From the NCBI GenBank assembly GCA_902727985.1, contig CACVAY010000146.1, forward strand, positions 1 to 51,595: 51,595 bases of DNA, read 5' to 3'. The notes under the pieces were generated by a model. The model was not told the origin of the DNA. It did no database searches and worked only from the letters and a program-made list of their open reading frames with translations. Source of the stretch: an uncultured Thiotrichaceae bacterium. GTDB taxonomy: Bacteria > Pseudomonadota > Gammaproteobacteria > Thiotrichales > Thiotrichaceae. A program made the translations under genes and the position numbers. Shown here piece after piece: positions 33,073 to 42,239 of the stretch (its first letter is position 1; each line of letters starts with the position of its first letter).

Positions 33073-35088
33073 ATGGCTACATCACCAGATGACAAGAATT
33101 TGACAGCTCATACGTTTAGACGCTTTGATGAAGGCGATGATACATGGGATAGCATGAATGAATTGATCTTCCAGGAAGACACTTCTTATAAGTGCCCAAC
33201 GTATATCCAAAAGACTCCTCCTTGCCAAGGTGGTTGCCCATCTGGTGAAGATATCCGTGGTTGGTTACAGATCGTTCGTGGCATTGAAAAGCCATTAGGA
33301 TACGAAGCACCTGCTGCTGACCTAAGCAAAGAAGAAAAGGCTGCCATCGAAGAGCGTAATATGCAGCACTATGCATTTACGCGTTCAACAACAGCCAACC
33401 CATTCCCATCAATGATGGGCCGTGTTTGTCCAGCGCCTTGTCAAGATAGCTGTAACCGTAATGATGTTGATGACTTCGTTGGTATCAACGCAGTTGAGCA
33501 ATACATTGGTGATTCCGCGATAGAGAATGGTTTCAAGTTCGAATGCCCTACAGAAATGACTGGCAAGAAAATCGCTATTATCGGCGGTGGTCCAGCAGGT
33601 ATGGCTGCAGCATTCCAATTGCGTAAAATGGGTCATGCATCGACGATCTTCGATGATCATGAAGAGCTTGGCGGCATGATGCGCTATGGTATTCCTAACT
33701 ACCGTACTCCACGTCCTCAGTTAAACGCTGAGTGTGATCGTATTCTGGATATGGGCAACATAGAATTCAAAAACAACACTCGCGTAGGTCGCGATGTTGC
33801 TGTAGATGATCTAGAAAAAGAATATGACGCAATCCTTTGGGCCCTAGGCTGCTGGAATGGCCGAGGCTTGTTCCTGGATAATTGGAAAGATGTCCCTAAC
33901 TGCGTGTCGGCTGTTGATTTCCTTGAGAACTTCAATAAAGGTGAGATGAAATACACAGCCAACAAGATTGTTTGTGTAGGTGGTGGTGATACCTCTATCG
34001 ACGTTGTATCTGTTTCTCGTCGTATTGGCACATTGAATGACTATAACGAACTTCCTGAAGATTCTGCGGAAGGACGTATTCAACACGGTGATATTGACGC
34101 TGCGACTAAGAAGACATGTGATAGCGTGGTACTTACCGCTCTATTCCCAGAAGACCAAATGACGGCTGCAGAGCATGAAGTTGTAGATGCTAAACGTGAA
34201 GGCGTTAAGTTGATGAACGAAGTCATGCCTGTTGAAATCATTACTAATGATGAAGGTCGCGCAATAGCACTTAAAGTAGTTGACTGCGAGATGGATGGTA
34301 ATATTCCTAAAGCCAAAGAAGGTGGTAAGGAGTACATCATCGAAGCTGATCTGATCGTTTCAGCGATCGGTCAATATGGCGACATGGAAGGAAATGAAGA
34401 GTATGCGAATGACTATCAGCTGATCGATGCTGACGCATTCTATCAAGTTCCAGGTAAAGAGGGTCACTTCGTCGCGGGCGATATCGTACGTCCACACTTG
34501 CTAACAACTGCAATCGGTCAAGGGTCAATTGCTGCTGAAACTATTGATCATTACCTAAGCAATGAAGCGCTTAAGAAACGTCCTAAAGTTGATAAGCATC
34601 ATTTCCAATTGCTTGAGAAATTACACGCTACTGGTCTTGATCCTAAGAACTATGACGATGGCAAAATGGAAGACTTACGGGGTACTGACAGCCTAGAGTT
34701 TGCTGTGCATAACTTCGATGATCGTTCAGAACAGCAGATTTGTGAATCATCAGAACTGTACCTTGGTCATTTCGAGAAAGTGGATCGTCTACTTCGCTCT
34801 GAAGATGTGCCAGATGAAGTTCAAGTTCTTGGTCACTTCGTTGAGCGTATGAAAGGTCACGCTACAACAGAAGCTGTTGATGAAGCAGAGCGTTGCATGA
34901 GCTGTGGTATGTGTTTCGAATGTGATAACTGTGTTATCTACTGCCCTCAAGACGCGGTTTATAAAGTTGAGAAAAGTAAATCTACAACAGGCCGTTACGT
35001 AGCAACTGACTATGATCGTTGTATTGGTTGCCACATATGTGCCGATGTATGTCCTACGGGATACATCGAAATGGGTCTTGGTGGTTAA
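33073..35088 (+). CDS. dsrL: DsrL, NAD(P)H:acceptor oxidoreductase of the rDsr pathway
   Basis: A 671-residue iron-sulfur flavoprotein related to the small subunit of glutamate synthase. It passes electrons from DsrAB to NAD(P)+. In order: an N-terminal cysteine region (CPTYIQKTPPCQGGCPSGED and RVCPAPCQDSCNR) for Fe-S clusters; an FAD-binding motif (KIAIIGGGPAGMAAAFQLRK); an NAD(P)-binding motif (KIVCVGGGDTSIDVVSVSRR); and a C-terminal 2[4Fe-4S] ferredoxin domain (CMSCGMCFECDNC and CIGCHICADVCPTG). The C-terminal ferredoxin and overall length agree with DsrL of sulfur oxidisers. RBS AGGAG. Confidence 0.97.
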   Translation: MATSPDDKNLTAHTFRRFDEGDDTWDSMNELIFQEDTSYKCPTYIQKTPPCQGGCPSGEDIRGWLQIVRGIEKPLGYEAPAADLSKEEKAAIEERNMQHYAFTRSTTANPFPSMMGRVCPAPCQDSCNRNDVDDFVGINAVEQYIGDSAIENGFKFECPTEMTGKKIAIIGGGPAGMAAAFQLRKMGHASTIFDDHEELGGMMRYGIPNYRTPRPQLNAECDRILDMGNIEFKNNTRVGRDVAVDDLEKEYDAILWALGCWNGRGLFLDNWKDVPNCVSAVDFLENFNKGEMKYTANKIVCVGGGDTSIDVVSVSRRIGTLNDYNELPEDSAEGRIQHGDIDAATKKTCDSVVLTALFPEDQMTAAEHEVVDAKREGVKLMNEVMPVEIITNDEGRAIALKVVDCEMDGNIPKAKEGGKEYIIEADLIVSAIGQYGDMEGNEEYANDYQLIDADAFYQVPGKEGHFVAGDIVRPHLLTTAIGQGSIAAETIDHYLSNEALKKRPKVDKHHFQLLEKLHATGLDPKNYDDGKMEDLRGTDSLEFAVHNFDDRSEQQICESSELYLGHFEKVDRLLRSEDVPDEVQVLGHFVERMKGHATTEAVDEAERCMSCGMCFECDNCVIYCPQDAVYKVEKSKSTTGRYVATDYDRCIGCHICADVCPTGYIEMGLGG

Positions 35089-35112
35089 TTACTGTATAGA
35101 TCAGTAGGAGTA

Positions 35113-35601
35113 ATGATGTTTGGCAAAGCCAGATTTTTCCTGACAGCAATGATTTTGTTGTCAGGCATTATTCTGCAGGGTTGTGACACGAGCCACCCTC
35201 CAGAATCTCGCCTTAAAACTGCCCTCGCTAAGTCAGAGCAGTGTGTTGAGCCGACTGCATTAATGAGAACCAATCACATGGAATTCATTAAGCATATGCA
35301 AGACGATACTGTATATGGTGGTATTCGTGGCACAAAGCATGAGCTAAAAGCATGCATAAACTGCCATGTGCCAGCAGCTTCAGAAGATGGTAAGCCCTTG
35401 AATTATCTTAAGGATAATGAAACGGGTGAACTTAACGAGGAGCACTTTTGCGCAACTTGCCATAAATATGCTGTGGTTAAGCTAAATTGTTTCGAATGCC
35501 ATTCGGACAATCCACAAAATGAAGGTGTAGCTCCCAATACCGCCGCTCATAAAATACCAGCGCTTACTTCTGCACAGGCCAAAGGTGGAAGCCATGAGTA
35601 A
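35113..35601 (+). CDS. dsrJ: DsrJ, periplasmic triheme cytochrome c of DsrMKJOP
   Basis: A 162-residue protein with three heme c motifs: CINCH, CATCH and CFECH. C44 (SEQCVEPTALMRTNHMEF) corresponds to the Cys that is an unusual axial heme ligand in A. vinosum DsrJ. The N-terminus is hydrophobic (FLTAMILLSGIILQGCD), and its end resembles a lipobox (LQGC) with Asp at +2, so a lipid anchor is possible. In known DsrJ the signal is kept as a membrane anchor. It overlaps dsrO by 8 nt. Confidence 0.96.
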   Translation: MMFGKARFFLTAMILLSGIILQGCDTSHPPESRLKTALAKSEQCVEPTALMRTNHMEFIKHMQDDTVYGGIRGTKHELKACINCHVPAASEDGKPLNYLKDNETGELNEEHFCATCHKYAVVKLNCFECHSDNPQNEGVAPNTAAHKIPALTSAQAKGGSHE

Positions 35602-36331
35602 TCCACAAAATATAAATTCTTATCGTCGTAAGTTTATGCAAGGAATCGGTGTGACGGCTGCTGCAGCCACACTTGCTCCGGGTATGCTCTTACGTGAAGT
35701 ACAGGCTTCTAACAAAGAAGGCTATGTAACCGATAAAGTGCGTTGGGGTATGTTAATTGATACCAACAAGCTTGTAGAAGGTGGGCAAGAGGTTGTTAAC
35801 GCTTGTAAGAAAGAGCACGGCTGGGGGGCTGAAGCACATTCTAATGAACGTCAGAAAGCTAGTTGGGTGCGCAAAGTCACTGTTACCGAAAAAACGACTG
35901 GCTATGTGAATCAACTGCCAGTGATGTGTCAGCATTGTGAAACAGCTCCTTGTGTTGATGTATGTCCTACAGGTGCTTCTATGAAGCGTGCAGATGGCAT
36001 TGTTCTAGTTAACAAGCATATCTGTATTGGCTGTCGTTATTGCATGATGGCTTGTCCTTACAAAGCACGTAGTTTTGTTCATGAGTCTTTGTTTGATCAG
36101 CATGCTGATTCTCCGCGTGGTAAAGGTACCGTTGAGTCTTGTACGATGTGTGTACATCGTGTGGATGAAGGCAAGGAGCCAGCATGTGTTGAGGCTTCTA
36201 ATGGTGCAATTGTATTTGGCGATCTTAATGATCCGAATAGCAATATCAGCCAGAAGTTGAAAGCAGAAGATGGCAAACAAATTCGTGCAGATCTGGGCCT
36301 AAATACTGGCGTTAGATACCAAGGCATATAA
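35594..36331 (+). CDS. dsrO: DsrO, periplasmic ferredoxin-like subunit of DsrMKJOP
   Basis: A 245-residue multi-[4Fe-4S] protein with a Tat signal (YRRKFMQGIGVTAAAATLAP). Cluster motifs are CQHCETAPCVDVC, CIGCRYCMMAC and CTMC...CVEAS. It likely relays electrons between DsrP and DsrJ on the periplasmic side. I use ATG 35594. The track-type longer start (GTG 35585) adds only three residues before it. It overlaps dsrJ and is followed by dsrP after 22 nt. Confidence 0.96.
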   Translation: MSNPQNINSYRRKFMQGIGVTAAAATLAPGMLLREVQASNKEGYVTDKVRWGMLIDTNKLVEGGQEVVNACKKEHGWGAEAHSNERQKASWVRKVTVTEKTTGYVNQLPVMCQHCETAPCVDVCPTGASMKRADGIVLVNKHICIGCRYCMMACPYKARSFVHESLFDQHADSPRGKGTVESCTMCVHRVDEGKEPACVEASNGAIVFGDLNDPNSNISQKLKAEDGKQIRADLGLNTGVRYQGI

Positions 36332-36353
36332 CCTGAGCGGATAACGAACGATT

Positions 36354-37565
36354 ATGAGTAACAAAGTTATTTACAAAGAAATCGAGAACAATGGTATCGG
36401 TTTTTATGGCCTTCTAGGTCTGATGGGATTGTTCATCTGGGGTGGTGCTGTTGCATTCTTTACGATGGAGCATCATGGCCACTATATTTCTGGTATGGAT
36501 AACCAGATTGTATGGGGTATGCCGCATATTTTTGCGATTTTCTTGATTGTTGCAGCATCAGGTGCGCTGAATGTTGGTTCCATCGGAACCGTTTTTGGTA
36601 AGAAGGTATATCAACCGCTCGGTCGCCTATCGGGTTTGCTAGCTACTGTATTGTTGGTCGGTGGTCTGATTATTTTATTGCTTGATTTAGGGCGTCCTGA
36701 TCATGTAGTGGAGATGTTCAAAGGCCATTTGAATTTCAAATCAATTTTCGCTTGGAACATGATTCTTTATGGTGGTTTCATTGCATTAGTTGGTCTGTAT
36801 ATCTGGACAATGATGGATCGTAAGGCTAAAAAATATTACAAGCCCGTGGGTTTCTCTGCATTCACGTGGCGTCTAATACTCACCACGGGTACTGGTTCAA
36901 TCTTTGGTTTCTTAGTTGCTCGTCAAGCTTATGACGCCGCAATCATGGCACCATTATTTATCGTACTTTCATTCTCTACGGGTTTGGCTGTGTTTATCGT
37001 GGTTACGATGGCTACGTATAAGATGACTGGTCGTCCCATTGGTGATGTGATTCTCAATAAATTAAGATATCTACTTGGAATATTTATTCTTGGTTTGCTG
37101 TTACTAGAAGCTACACGCCATCTTACAAATCTATATGCAACTGAACATCATGCTGTAGAGGCGTTTATTTTAGATGGTGACAACATCTACACTACTTTGT
37201 TCTGGTTCGGTTTTGTATTGTTTGGCAGCCTATTACCCGTTGCTTTGGTCTATTGTCGTCAGTTGATAAATAATAGAACATCACTATTTGTGGCTGCACT
37301 GCTAACAATTATGGGCGGCTTTAGCTTACTTTATGTCATTGTTATCGGGGGTCAGGCATTCCCATTAGAACTATTTCCTAATGCTGTCGTAACCAGTGAT
37401 TCTTTTGATGGTGTGATGAACCACTATTCACCTAGTATGTATGAGGTCTTGCTTGGTCTGGGAGGTGTTGCTGTCATGCTTGCATTGTTTATGGTGGCAG
37501 TGAAGGTGCTACGCTTTATGCCCACATCATTAGCGGATAATGTCGTTGACCCTCATACAAAATAG
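36354..37565 (+). CDS. dsrP: DsrP, NrfD-like membrane subunit of DsrMKJOP
   Basis: A 403-residue NrfD/HybB-type integral membrane protein with about ten hydrophobic helices (for example GFYGLLGLMGLFIWGGAVAF and FGFVLFGSLLPVALVYC). It interacts with the quinone pool and with DsrO. It closes the membrane-complex part of the cluster. A clear rho-independent terminator follows 18 nt after its stop. Confidence 0.96.
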   Translation: MSNKVIYKEIENNGIGFYGLLGLMGLFIWGGAVAFFTMEHHGHYISGMDNQIVWGMPHIFAIFLIVAASGALNVGSIGTVFGKKVYQPLGRLSGLLATVLLVGGLIILLLDLGRPDHVVEMFKGHLNFKSIFAWNMILYGGFIALVGLYIWTMMDRKAKKYYKPVGFSAFTWRLILTTGTGSIFGFLVARQAYDAAIMAPLFIVLSFSTGLAVFIVVTMATYKMTGRPIGDVILNKLRYLLGIFILGLLLLEATRHLTNLYATEHHAVEAFILDGDNIYTTLFWFGFVLFGSLLPVALVYCRQLINNRTSLFVAALLTIMGGFSLLYVIVIGGQAFPLELFPNAVVTSDSFDGVMNHYSPSMYEVLLGLGGVAVMLALFMVAVKVLRFMPTSLADNVVDPHTK

Positions 37566-37582
37566 ATAATTTTCTATTTTAT

Positions 37583-37608
37583 AAAAACCGGCTTTTGCCG
37601 GTTTTTTT
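37583..37608 (+). terminator. Rho-independent terminator after dsrP
   Basis: AAAACCGGC/GCCGGTTTT forms a GC-containing stem with a TTTT loop and a run of seven T's. It separates the dsrA-P block from dsrN, 35 nt downstream. Confidence 0.9.
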
Positions 37609-37642
37609 GTTTATTAAGACTTAATCATTGTAATTTCCATTT

Positions 37643-39076
37643 ATGTCGCTACCCCGCATATATATATCAGCTGCCCACAAGTCATCAGGTAAGACGACCT
37701 TATCCATTGGGCTATGTGCCGCTCTGACCGCAAAGGGTCTCAATATTCAGCCATTTAAAAAAGGGCCAGATTACATTGATCCGTTATGGCTTGGAGCTGC
37801 ATCTGGTAATCAATGTTACAACCTTGATTTTAACACTCAAGGGAATGATGAAATACTGTCAATGTTTGGTGAGAAGGGATCATCAAGTAACATTATCGTT
37901 ACAGAAGGTAATTTAGGTCTATATGATGGAACTGACGTACTTGGCTCTAATAGTAATGCCGCAATGGCTAAATTAACCAAGAGCCCCGTTATCTTGGTTA
38001 TTGATGCCCAGGGTGTTTCACGAGGTGTTGCTCCATTATTAGTGGGCTATCAACAGTTTGACCAAGAGGTGAATATAGCAGGTGTCATTTTTAATAAGGT
38101 TCGTGGTGATCGACATGCTAAGAAGTTGCGCGATGTAGTAGAGTATTACACCGATATCCCTATTATAGGTTCAGTTCAACAGCACAATGACCTCATGCTT
38201 GTAGAGCGCCATTTGGGGTTGATGCCTTATAATGAGACGGCTAAGGCAATGAATAAAATTACACATATTAGAGATCAAATTGTTGATCAGGTTGATATTG
38301 AAGCCGTTACCCGTATTGCCAATGTTAATCAATCGGGGGATTTAATTATTCCTGATAAAAAAATCGTAAAAGTATCCGTTGAAAATGTAGAACAAGGGCC
38401 ATTGAAAATAGGTATTTGTCGTGATGAGGCTTTCGGGTTTTATTATCCTGATGATCTGGAGTCTTTTGAAAGAGAAGGATGTGAATTAGTTGAAATTGAT
38501 TGTTTGAATGATCAGGAATTACCCGAAATAGATGGTTTATTCATCGGCGGGGGGTTTCCAGAAACGAAGCTCGCTGAGTTATCTGAAAACTATCTATTAA
38601 GACAGCAAATTCATGATGCCATAGAGCAGGGTCTGCCGACTTATGCAGAGTGTGGTGGTTTGATGTATTTAGCGAATCATATCAGTTGGATGGGCGATAA
38701 AGCTGAGATGGTTGGAGTTATCCCTGGGGATGCGGTGCTATATAAAAGGCCACAGGGTAGGGGTTATATTGAAGTGAGTGAAACAAAAGATATGCTGTGG
38801 AGTCGTAAACCTAAAAAATCAGAAACCATTCATGCGCATGAATTTCATTACTCGAAACTGGAAAACCTCACAAAAGATTTAACGGAAAAAGGTCGTTTTG
38901 CCTATTCAGTACAGCGTGGCACAGGTATTGATGGGGAAAATGATGGATGGGTATATAAAAATCTCCTAGCCTCTTATGCACATATGAGAAACACAGAAGA
39001 AAACCAGTGGGTTTCACGTTTTATTGATTTTGTGCGAAAGCAAATACATACTGACAGGGATTCAGTTAATTCATAG
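37643..39076 (+). CDS. dsrN: DsrN, siroheme amide synthase (cobyrinate a,c-diamide synthase family)
   Basis: DsrN performs glutamine-dependent amidation of siroheme for DsrAB. The 477-residue protein has an ATP-binding N-terminal domain of the CbiA type (RIYISAAHKSSGKTTLSIGL and FKKGPDYIDPLWL). Its C-terminal class I glutamine amidotransferase domain has the nucleophile in TYAECGGLMYL and a C-terminal His in HAHEFHYSKLE. It lies after the dsrP terminator, so it needs its own promoter or read-through. No convincing Shine-Dalgarno sequence precedes the ATG. Confidence 0.95.
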   Translation: MSLPRIYISAAHKSSGKTTLSIGLCAALTAKGLNIQPFKKGPDYIDPLWLGAASGNQCYNLDFNTQGNDEILSMFGEKGSSSNIIVTEGNLGLYDGTDVLGSNSNAAMAKLTKSPVILVIDAQGVSRGVAPLLVGYQQFDQEVNIAGVIFNKVRGDRHAKKLRDVVEYYTDIPIIGSVQQHNDLMLVERHLGLMPYNETAKAMNKITHIRDQIVDQVDIEAVTRIANVNQSGDLIIPDKKIVKVSVENVEQGPLKIGICRDEAFGFYYPDDLESFEREGCELVEIDCLNDQELPEIDGLFIGGGFPETKLAELSENYLLRQQIHDAIEQGLPTYAECGGLMYLANHISWMGDKAEMVGVIPGDAVLYKRPQGRGYIEVSETKDMLWSRKPKKSETIHAHEFHYSKLENLTKDLTEKGRFAYSVQRGTGIDGENDGWVYKNLLASYAHMRNTEENQWVSRFIDFVRKQIHTDRDSVNS

Positions 39077-39134
39077 ACAAGTGAATTGATAAAGATACCC
39101 TAAATACATTAAATTTAAAGATGAGACAAAGTAT

Positions 39135-39446
39135 ATGATGACGGTAACTCCTGCAGCCGTAGAACAAATTAGCGCCGCTCGTAAACAATCCAACTGTGAA
39201 AGTATGCCACTTCGAATTGCAGTACAGGCAAAAACTGATGGCAGTCTGCATTATGTAATGGGTTTTGATGACGACAAAAAGCCTGGTGATTTTGTGCTTG
39301 AAGCAGAGGGCGTGAATCTCGTTGTTGACCAGGCTAGCCAGCCATTAGCTAACGGAATGTCCTTAGATTTTGTCGAACTTGAAGGTACGATGGAATTCAT
39401 CTTTATCAATCCTAACGATCCTAAACAAACCCCAGTTAATGGCTAA
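39135..39446 (+). CDS. dsrR: DsrR, A-type iron-sulfur carrier-like protein without cluster cysteines
   Basis: A 103-residue IscA-like fold (TPAAVEQISAARKQSNCES, FVLEAEGVNLVVDQASQPLA). The C-terminal CxC of true A-type carriers is replaced by FIFINPN, and only one Cys (position 20 or 21) remains. This matches A. vinosum DsrR, which lacks the cluster ligands and affects dsr expression after transcription. The start is one of two adjacent ATG codons. The next gene starts 2 nt after the stop. Confidence 0.94.
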   Translation: MMTVTPAAVEQISAARKQSNCESMPLRIAVQAKTDGSLHYVMGFDDDKKPGDFVLEAEGVNLVVDQASQPLANGMSLDFVELEGTMEFIFINPNDPKQTPVNG

Positions 39447-39448
39447 AA

Positions 39449-41092
39449 ATGCCAGCTGATACCCAACCCATCGTTGATTTCACAAAGCGCACTCGTACGG
39501 CTTCTGATGATTCAATACAGAGCTTAAAGGGAGCGATTGAGTTCCCGTGGCAGGCTCGGCTGGGTTTGGCTGTACTCTTTGTAATATTTTTTACCATTGG
39601 TGCCACCTATTACTGGATAGAAAGTGCAGAGCCTGATTTAGCATGGTTGCCTTGGGCGATGACTAGCTTGTGGTTGGTGGCTGGAGCGGGAGTGATGATT
39701 TTACTTTATTGGCTCTGGCGTGAATTTAATCAATTTGGTACAGACTTGGCTGTTTGGGTGGATTGTTTAAGAGCGGGTAATTTATCTGAACGGATGCCTG
39801 TGCGACGATCGGCTTGCCCATCTTTTCAATTACGTAATAGATTGAATAATATTGCAGGCGACTACCAAACCATTGCCAGCAAATTGGAAGGGCGTTTATC
39901 CCGCCAAGCAAAGTACATTCAGCAAAAGAAACATTACCTCAATGTTTTATATGATGTGGCATCCTGTATTAACCGCTCACAAAACTTGGAGGACTTACTC
40001 AATCAGTTCTTATTGACGCTAAAAGATGTGGTAAATGCAGAAGCTGCGACGGTACGTCTGCTGGATAGAGAGGGGCAGATGCGTTTGGTTGCCAGCATTG
40101 GTCTATCCGACGAGGTGATCGAAAAAGAAAAAATCATGCCTGCGCCAGAATGTTTATGTGGCAAAGCCGCAGAATCAGGTGAAATTATTACTCGTGAAGG
40201 CATTCAACGTTGTGGGTTACGCATTGGACAGAAGTTTTTCGATAATAACAATATCGACTTGATTGCGATACCGCTTCAATACCGTGACAAGACCTTAGGT
40301 GTCTATAATCTATTCGTCGATAAAAAGCAGCATCCCACAATTGATGAAGAGCACGAGCTGTTGATGAGTATTGGTCAGCACCTAGGGATGGCCATCGAAA
40401 AGGCGAGTGTTGATGAAGAAGCCCATCTGCTCTCCATCATGGAAGAACGTACCCGTATGGCGCACGAACTTCATGACTCATTGGCTCAAACCCTAGCCAG
40501 TCTCCGTTTCAAAGTACGGCTATTAGATGATTCGCTTCGTTCAGAGAACGATGAGCATATATGGGGTGAGTTGGAAGGCTTGGAAAATAGCATTGATGAT
40601 GCGAATAAAGAATTAAGAAGTCTTATAACTCATTTCCGCGCGCCCATTGATGGCAAGGGGATTGTCCGTGCGGTGGAACGTCTAGCTGAAAGATTCCGCA
40701 TGGAAACGTCGAAGGAGGTCTTTTTCTATCAAAACTGGAATTTCCCGAAAACCCCTCGCGAGATTGAAATAGAAGCCATACGCATCGTGCAAGAGGCGCT
40801 AGTCAATATTCGTAAACATAGCGAAGCTGAAACGGTACGTATTTTGATGTACAGCTCAGAAGCGGGTCAATGCAGTATCCTTGTTGAAGATGATGGAATC
40901 GGTTTGCCTGAACAACGTGTAGAGCCGAATCAAGAAACAGGTGAGCATATTGGGCTAACGGTGATGGAAGAGCGAGCTGCCAGAATTAATGGTGAGATAC
41001 TGTTTGAAAGTGAAGACGGAGAAGGTACACTGGTACAGCTTTGTTTCACCGTATCCCCCCCTGAAGTGAATGACATTATCGGAGATCCTTAA
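39449..41092 (+). CDS. NarX-like sensor histidine kinase with cysteine-bearing GAF domain
   Basis: A 547-residue membrane sensor kinase. Two hydrophobic helices (about residues 37-55 and 68-90) enclose a periplasmic loop of only about 12 residues. A HAMP-like linker with a coiled coil and a GAF domain (about 165-315) follow, then HisKA_3 with phospho-acceptor H342 (MAHELHDSLAQTLASL) and HATPase_c (EALVNIRKH, DDGIGL, GLTVMEERAARINGEI). The GAF domain carries C235 and C237 (ECLCGKAAESGE) and C255 (GIQRCG), like the Cys cluster in the NarX central module. The minimal periplasmic loop argues for cytoplasmic sensing. It begins 2 nt after dsrR, so it is in the same transcript. Sensing of sulfane sulfur or redox state through the GAF cysteines is my inference. 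Confidence 0.9.
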   Translation: MPADTQPIVDFTKRTRTASDDSIQSLKGAIEFPWQARLGLAVLFVIFFTIGATYYWIESAEPDLAWLPWAMTSLWLVAGAGVMILLYWLWREFNQFGTDLAVWVDCLRAGNLSERMPVRRSACPSFQLRNRLNNIAGDYQTIASKLEGRLSRQAKYIQQKKHYLNVLYDVASCINRSQNLEDLLNQFLLTLKDVVNAEAATVRLLDREGQMRLVASIGLSDEVIEKEKIMPAPECLCGKAAESGEIITREGIQRCGLRIGQKFFDNNNIDLIAIPLQYRDKTLGVYNLFVDKKQHPTIDEEHELLMSIGQHLGMAIEKASVDEEAHLLSIMEERTRMAHELHDSLAQTLASLRFKVRLLDDSLRSENDEHIWGELEGLENSIDDANKELRSLITHFRAPIDGKGIVRAVERLAERFRMETSKEVFFYQNWNFPKTPREIEIEAIRIVQEALVNIRKHSEAETVRILMYSSEAGQCSILVEDDGIGLPEQRVEPNQETGEHIGLTVMEERAARINGEILFESEDGEGTLVQLCFTVSPPEVNDIIGDP

Positions 41093-41100
41093 ACTGCCTA

Positions 41101-41766
41101 ATGAATACTCGAATCCTTCTCATAGATGACCATACCCTTTTTCGTGCAGGCCTGGAAGATCTTCTTAAACGTCGGGGTATTGATGTTGTCGCCGCTGTTG
41201 GGAGTGGAGAAGAAGGTCTGCCATTGGTAAAGGAACTTAAACCCGATATTGTGTTGTTAGACATGCGTATGCCAGAGATGGATGGTCATGCAGTGCTTAA
41301 ACAACTGAAGAAAAGCTGCCCAGATCAACGCGTAGCTATGCTAACAACCAGTGCTGCGGAAAAAGATCTCGTAGAGTCTTTACGTAATGGAGCGCAAGGT
41401 TACCTGTTGAAAGACATGGAGCCTGATGATTTAGTCGTTGCCTTACGCGATATTAATTCCGGTAAACAGCCCGTGGTGGCATCTGAGTTATCGAATGTAT
41501 TGGCCAGAGCCGTGCAGGGCGATACTTTAAACGAAAAAGAGGATGATCCATTCTCAGAACTCACGCCTCGTGAATACGAGATTTTGGGTTTACTGGCGGA
41601 AGGGCAAACCAACAAAGTCATTGCCAGGAATCTGGGTATTTCTGATGGTACGGTTAAACTTCACGTAAAAGCAATTTTACGTAAGCTTAATATTAATTCG
41701 CGTATCACAGCCGCGGTTATGGCTGTTGAACATGGCTTAAAAGCCTCTTCAAGATTTAATAAATAA
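41101..41766 (+). CDS. NarL/FixJ-family response regulator
   Basis: A 221-residue regulator with a receiver domain (phospho-acceptor D54 in DIVLLDMRMPEMDG, acidic pocket D9-D10, and the K in YLLKDMEPDD). Its LuxR-type DNA-binding domain is ELTPREYEILGLLAEGQTNK, VIARNLGISDGTVKLHVKAI. It begins 8 nt after the kinase stop and is its obvious partner. A NarL-like 7-2-7 heptamer pair upstream of dsrA makes the dsr operon itself a candidate target. Confidence 0.93.
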   Translation: MNTRILLIDDHTLFRAGLEDLLKRRGIDVVAAVGSGEEGLPLVKELKPDIVLLDMRMPEMDGHAVLKQLKKSCPDQRVAMLTTSAAEKDLVESLRNGAQGYLLKDMEPDDLVVALRDINSGKQPVVASELSNVLARAVQGDTLNEKEDDPFSELTPREYEILGLLAEGQTNKVIARNLGISDGTVKLHVKAILRKLNINSRITAAVMAVEHGLKASSRFNK

Positions 41767-41774
41767 ACAGCCTT

Positions 41775-42239
41775 ATGTCTACAAACTTTAAAAGCCTTGT
41801 TGCTGAGGCGCTAGAAGAAATCGACGAAATTTTCCCGTGGGACTTGGAAGAGCAATTGGATACAGAAAATCCTCCCGTATTGGTGGATATCCGAGAAGCG
41901 GATGAGTTTGACCAGCTGCATATCAAAGGCTCCATCTTTGCACCACGTGGAATTTTGGAGACCTGCTGTGACTGGGGCTACTCAGAAACGATTCCCGAAT
42001 TAGCGAAAGCCAGGGATAAAGAGATTGTGGTGATTTGTCGTTCTGGCAACCGAAGTGCATTGGCAGCTGTGACCATGAAACAATTGGGCTTTAGTAATGT
42101 TATTTCTCTACAAACGGGTGTCCGTGGCTGGAATGATGCCGATTTGCCACTGCTAAATAGTCAACAAAGAGAAGTTGATCCTGATTGGGCAGAAGGATTT
42201 CTCAGTCCAGAGATTACTGAAGAGCAATTCGGTAATTAA
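41775..42239 (+). CDS. Single-domain rhodanese-like sulfurtransferase
   Basis: A 154-residue rhodanese domain with the active-site C88 in VVICRSGNRSALAA, the N-terminal VDIREADEFDQLHIKGSIFA and a C-terminal GVRGWNDADLPLL. A double Cys (LETCCDWGY) lies before it. The 6-residue loop CRSGNR fits sulfur, not arsenate or phosphate, substrates. It follows the response regulator by 8 nt, making a kinase-regulator-rhodanese unit at the end of the dsr cluster. It could feed persulfide to DsrEFH or to the sensor. Confidence 0.92.
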   Translation: MSTNFKSLVAEALEEIDEIFPWDLEEQLDTENPPVLVDIREADEFDQLHIKGSIFAPRGILETCCDWGYSETIPELAKARDKEIVVICRSGNRSALAAVTMKQLGFSNVISLQTGVRGWNDADLPLLNSQQREVDPDWAEGFLSPEITEEQFGN

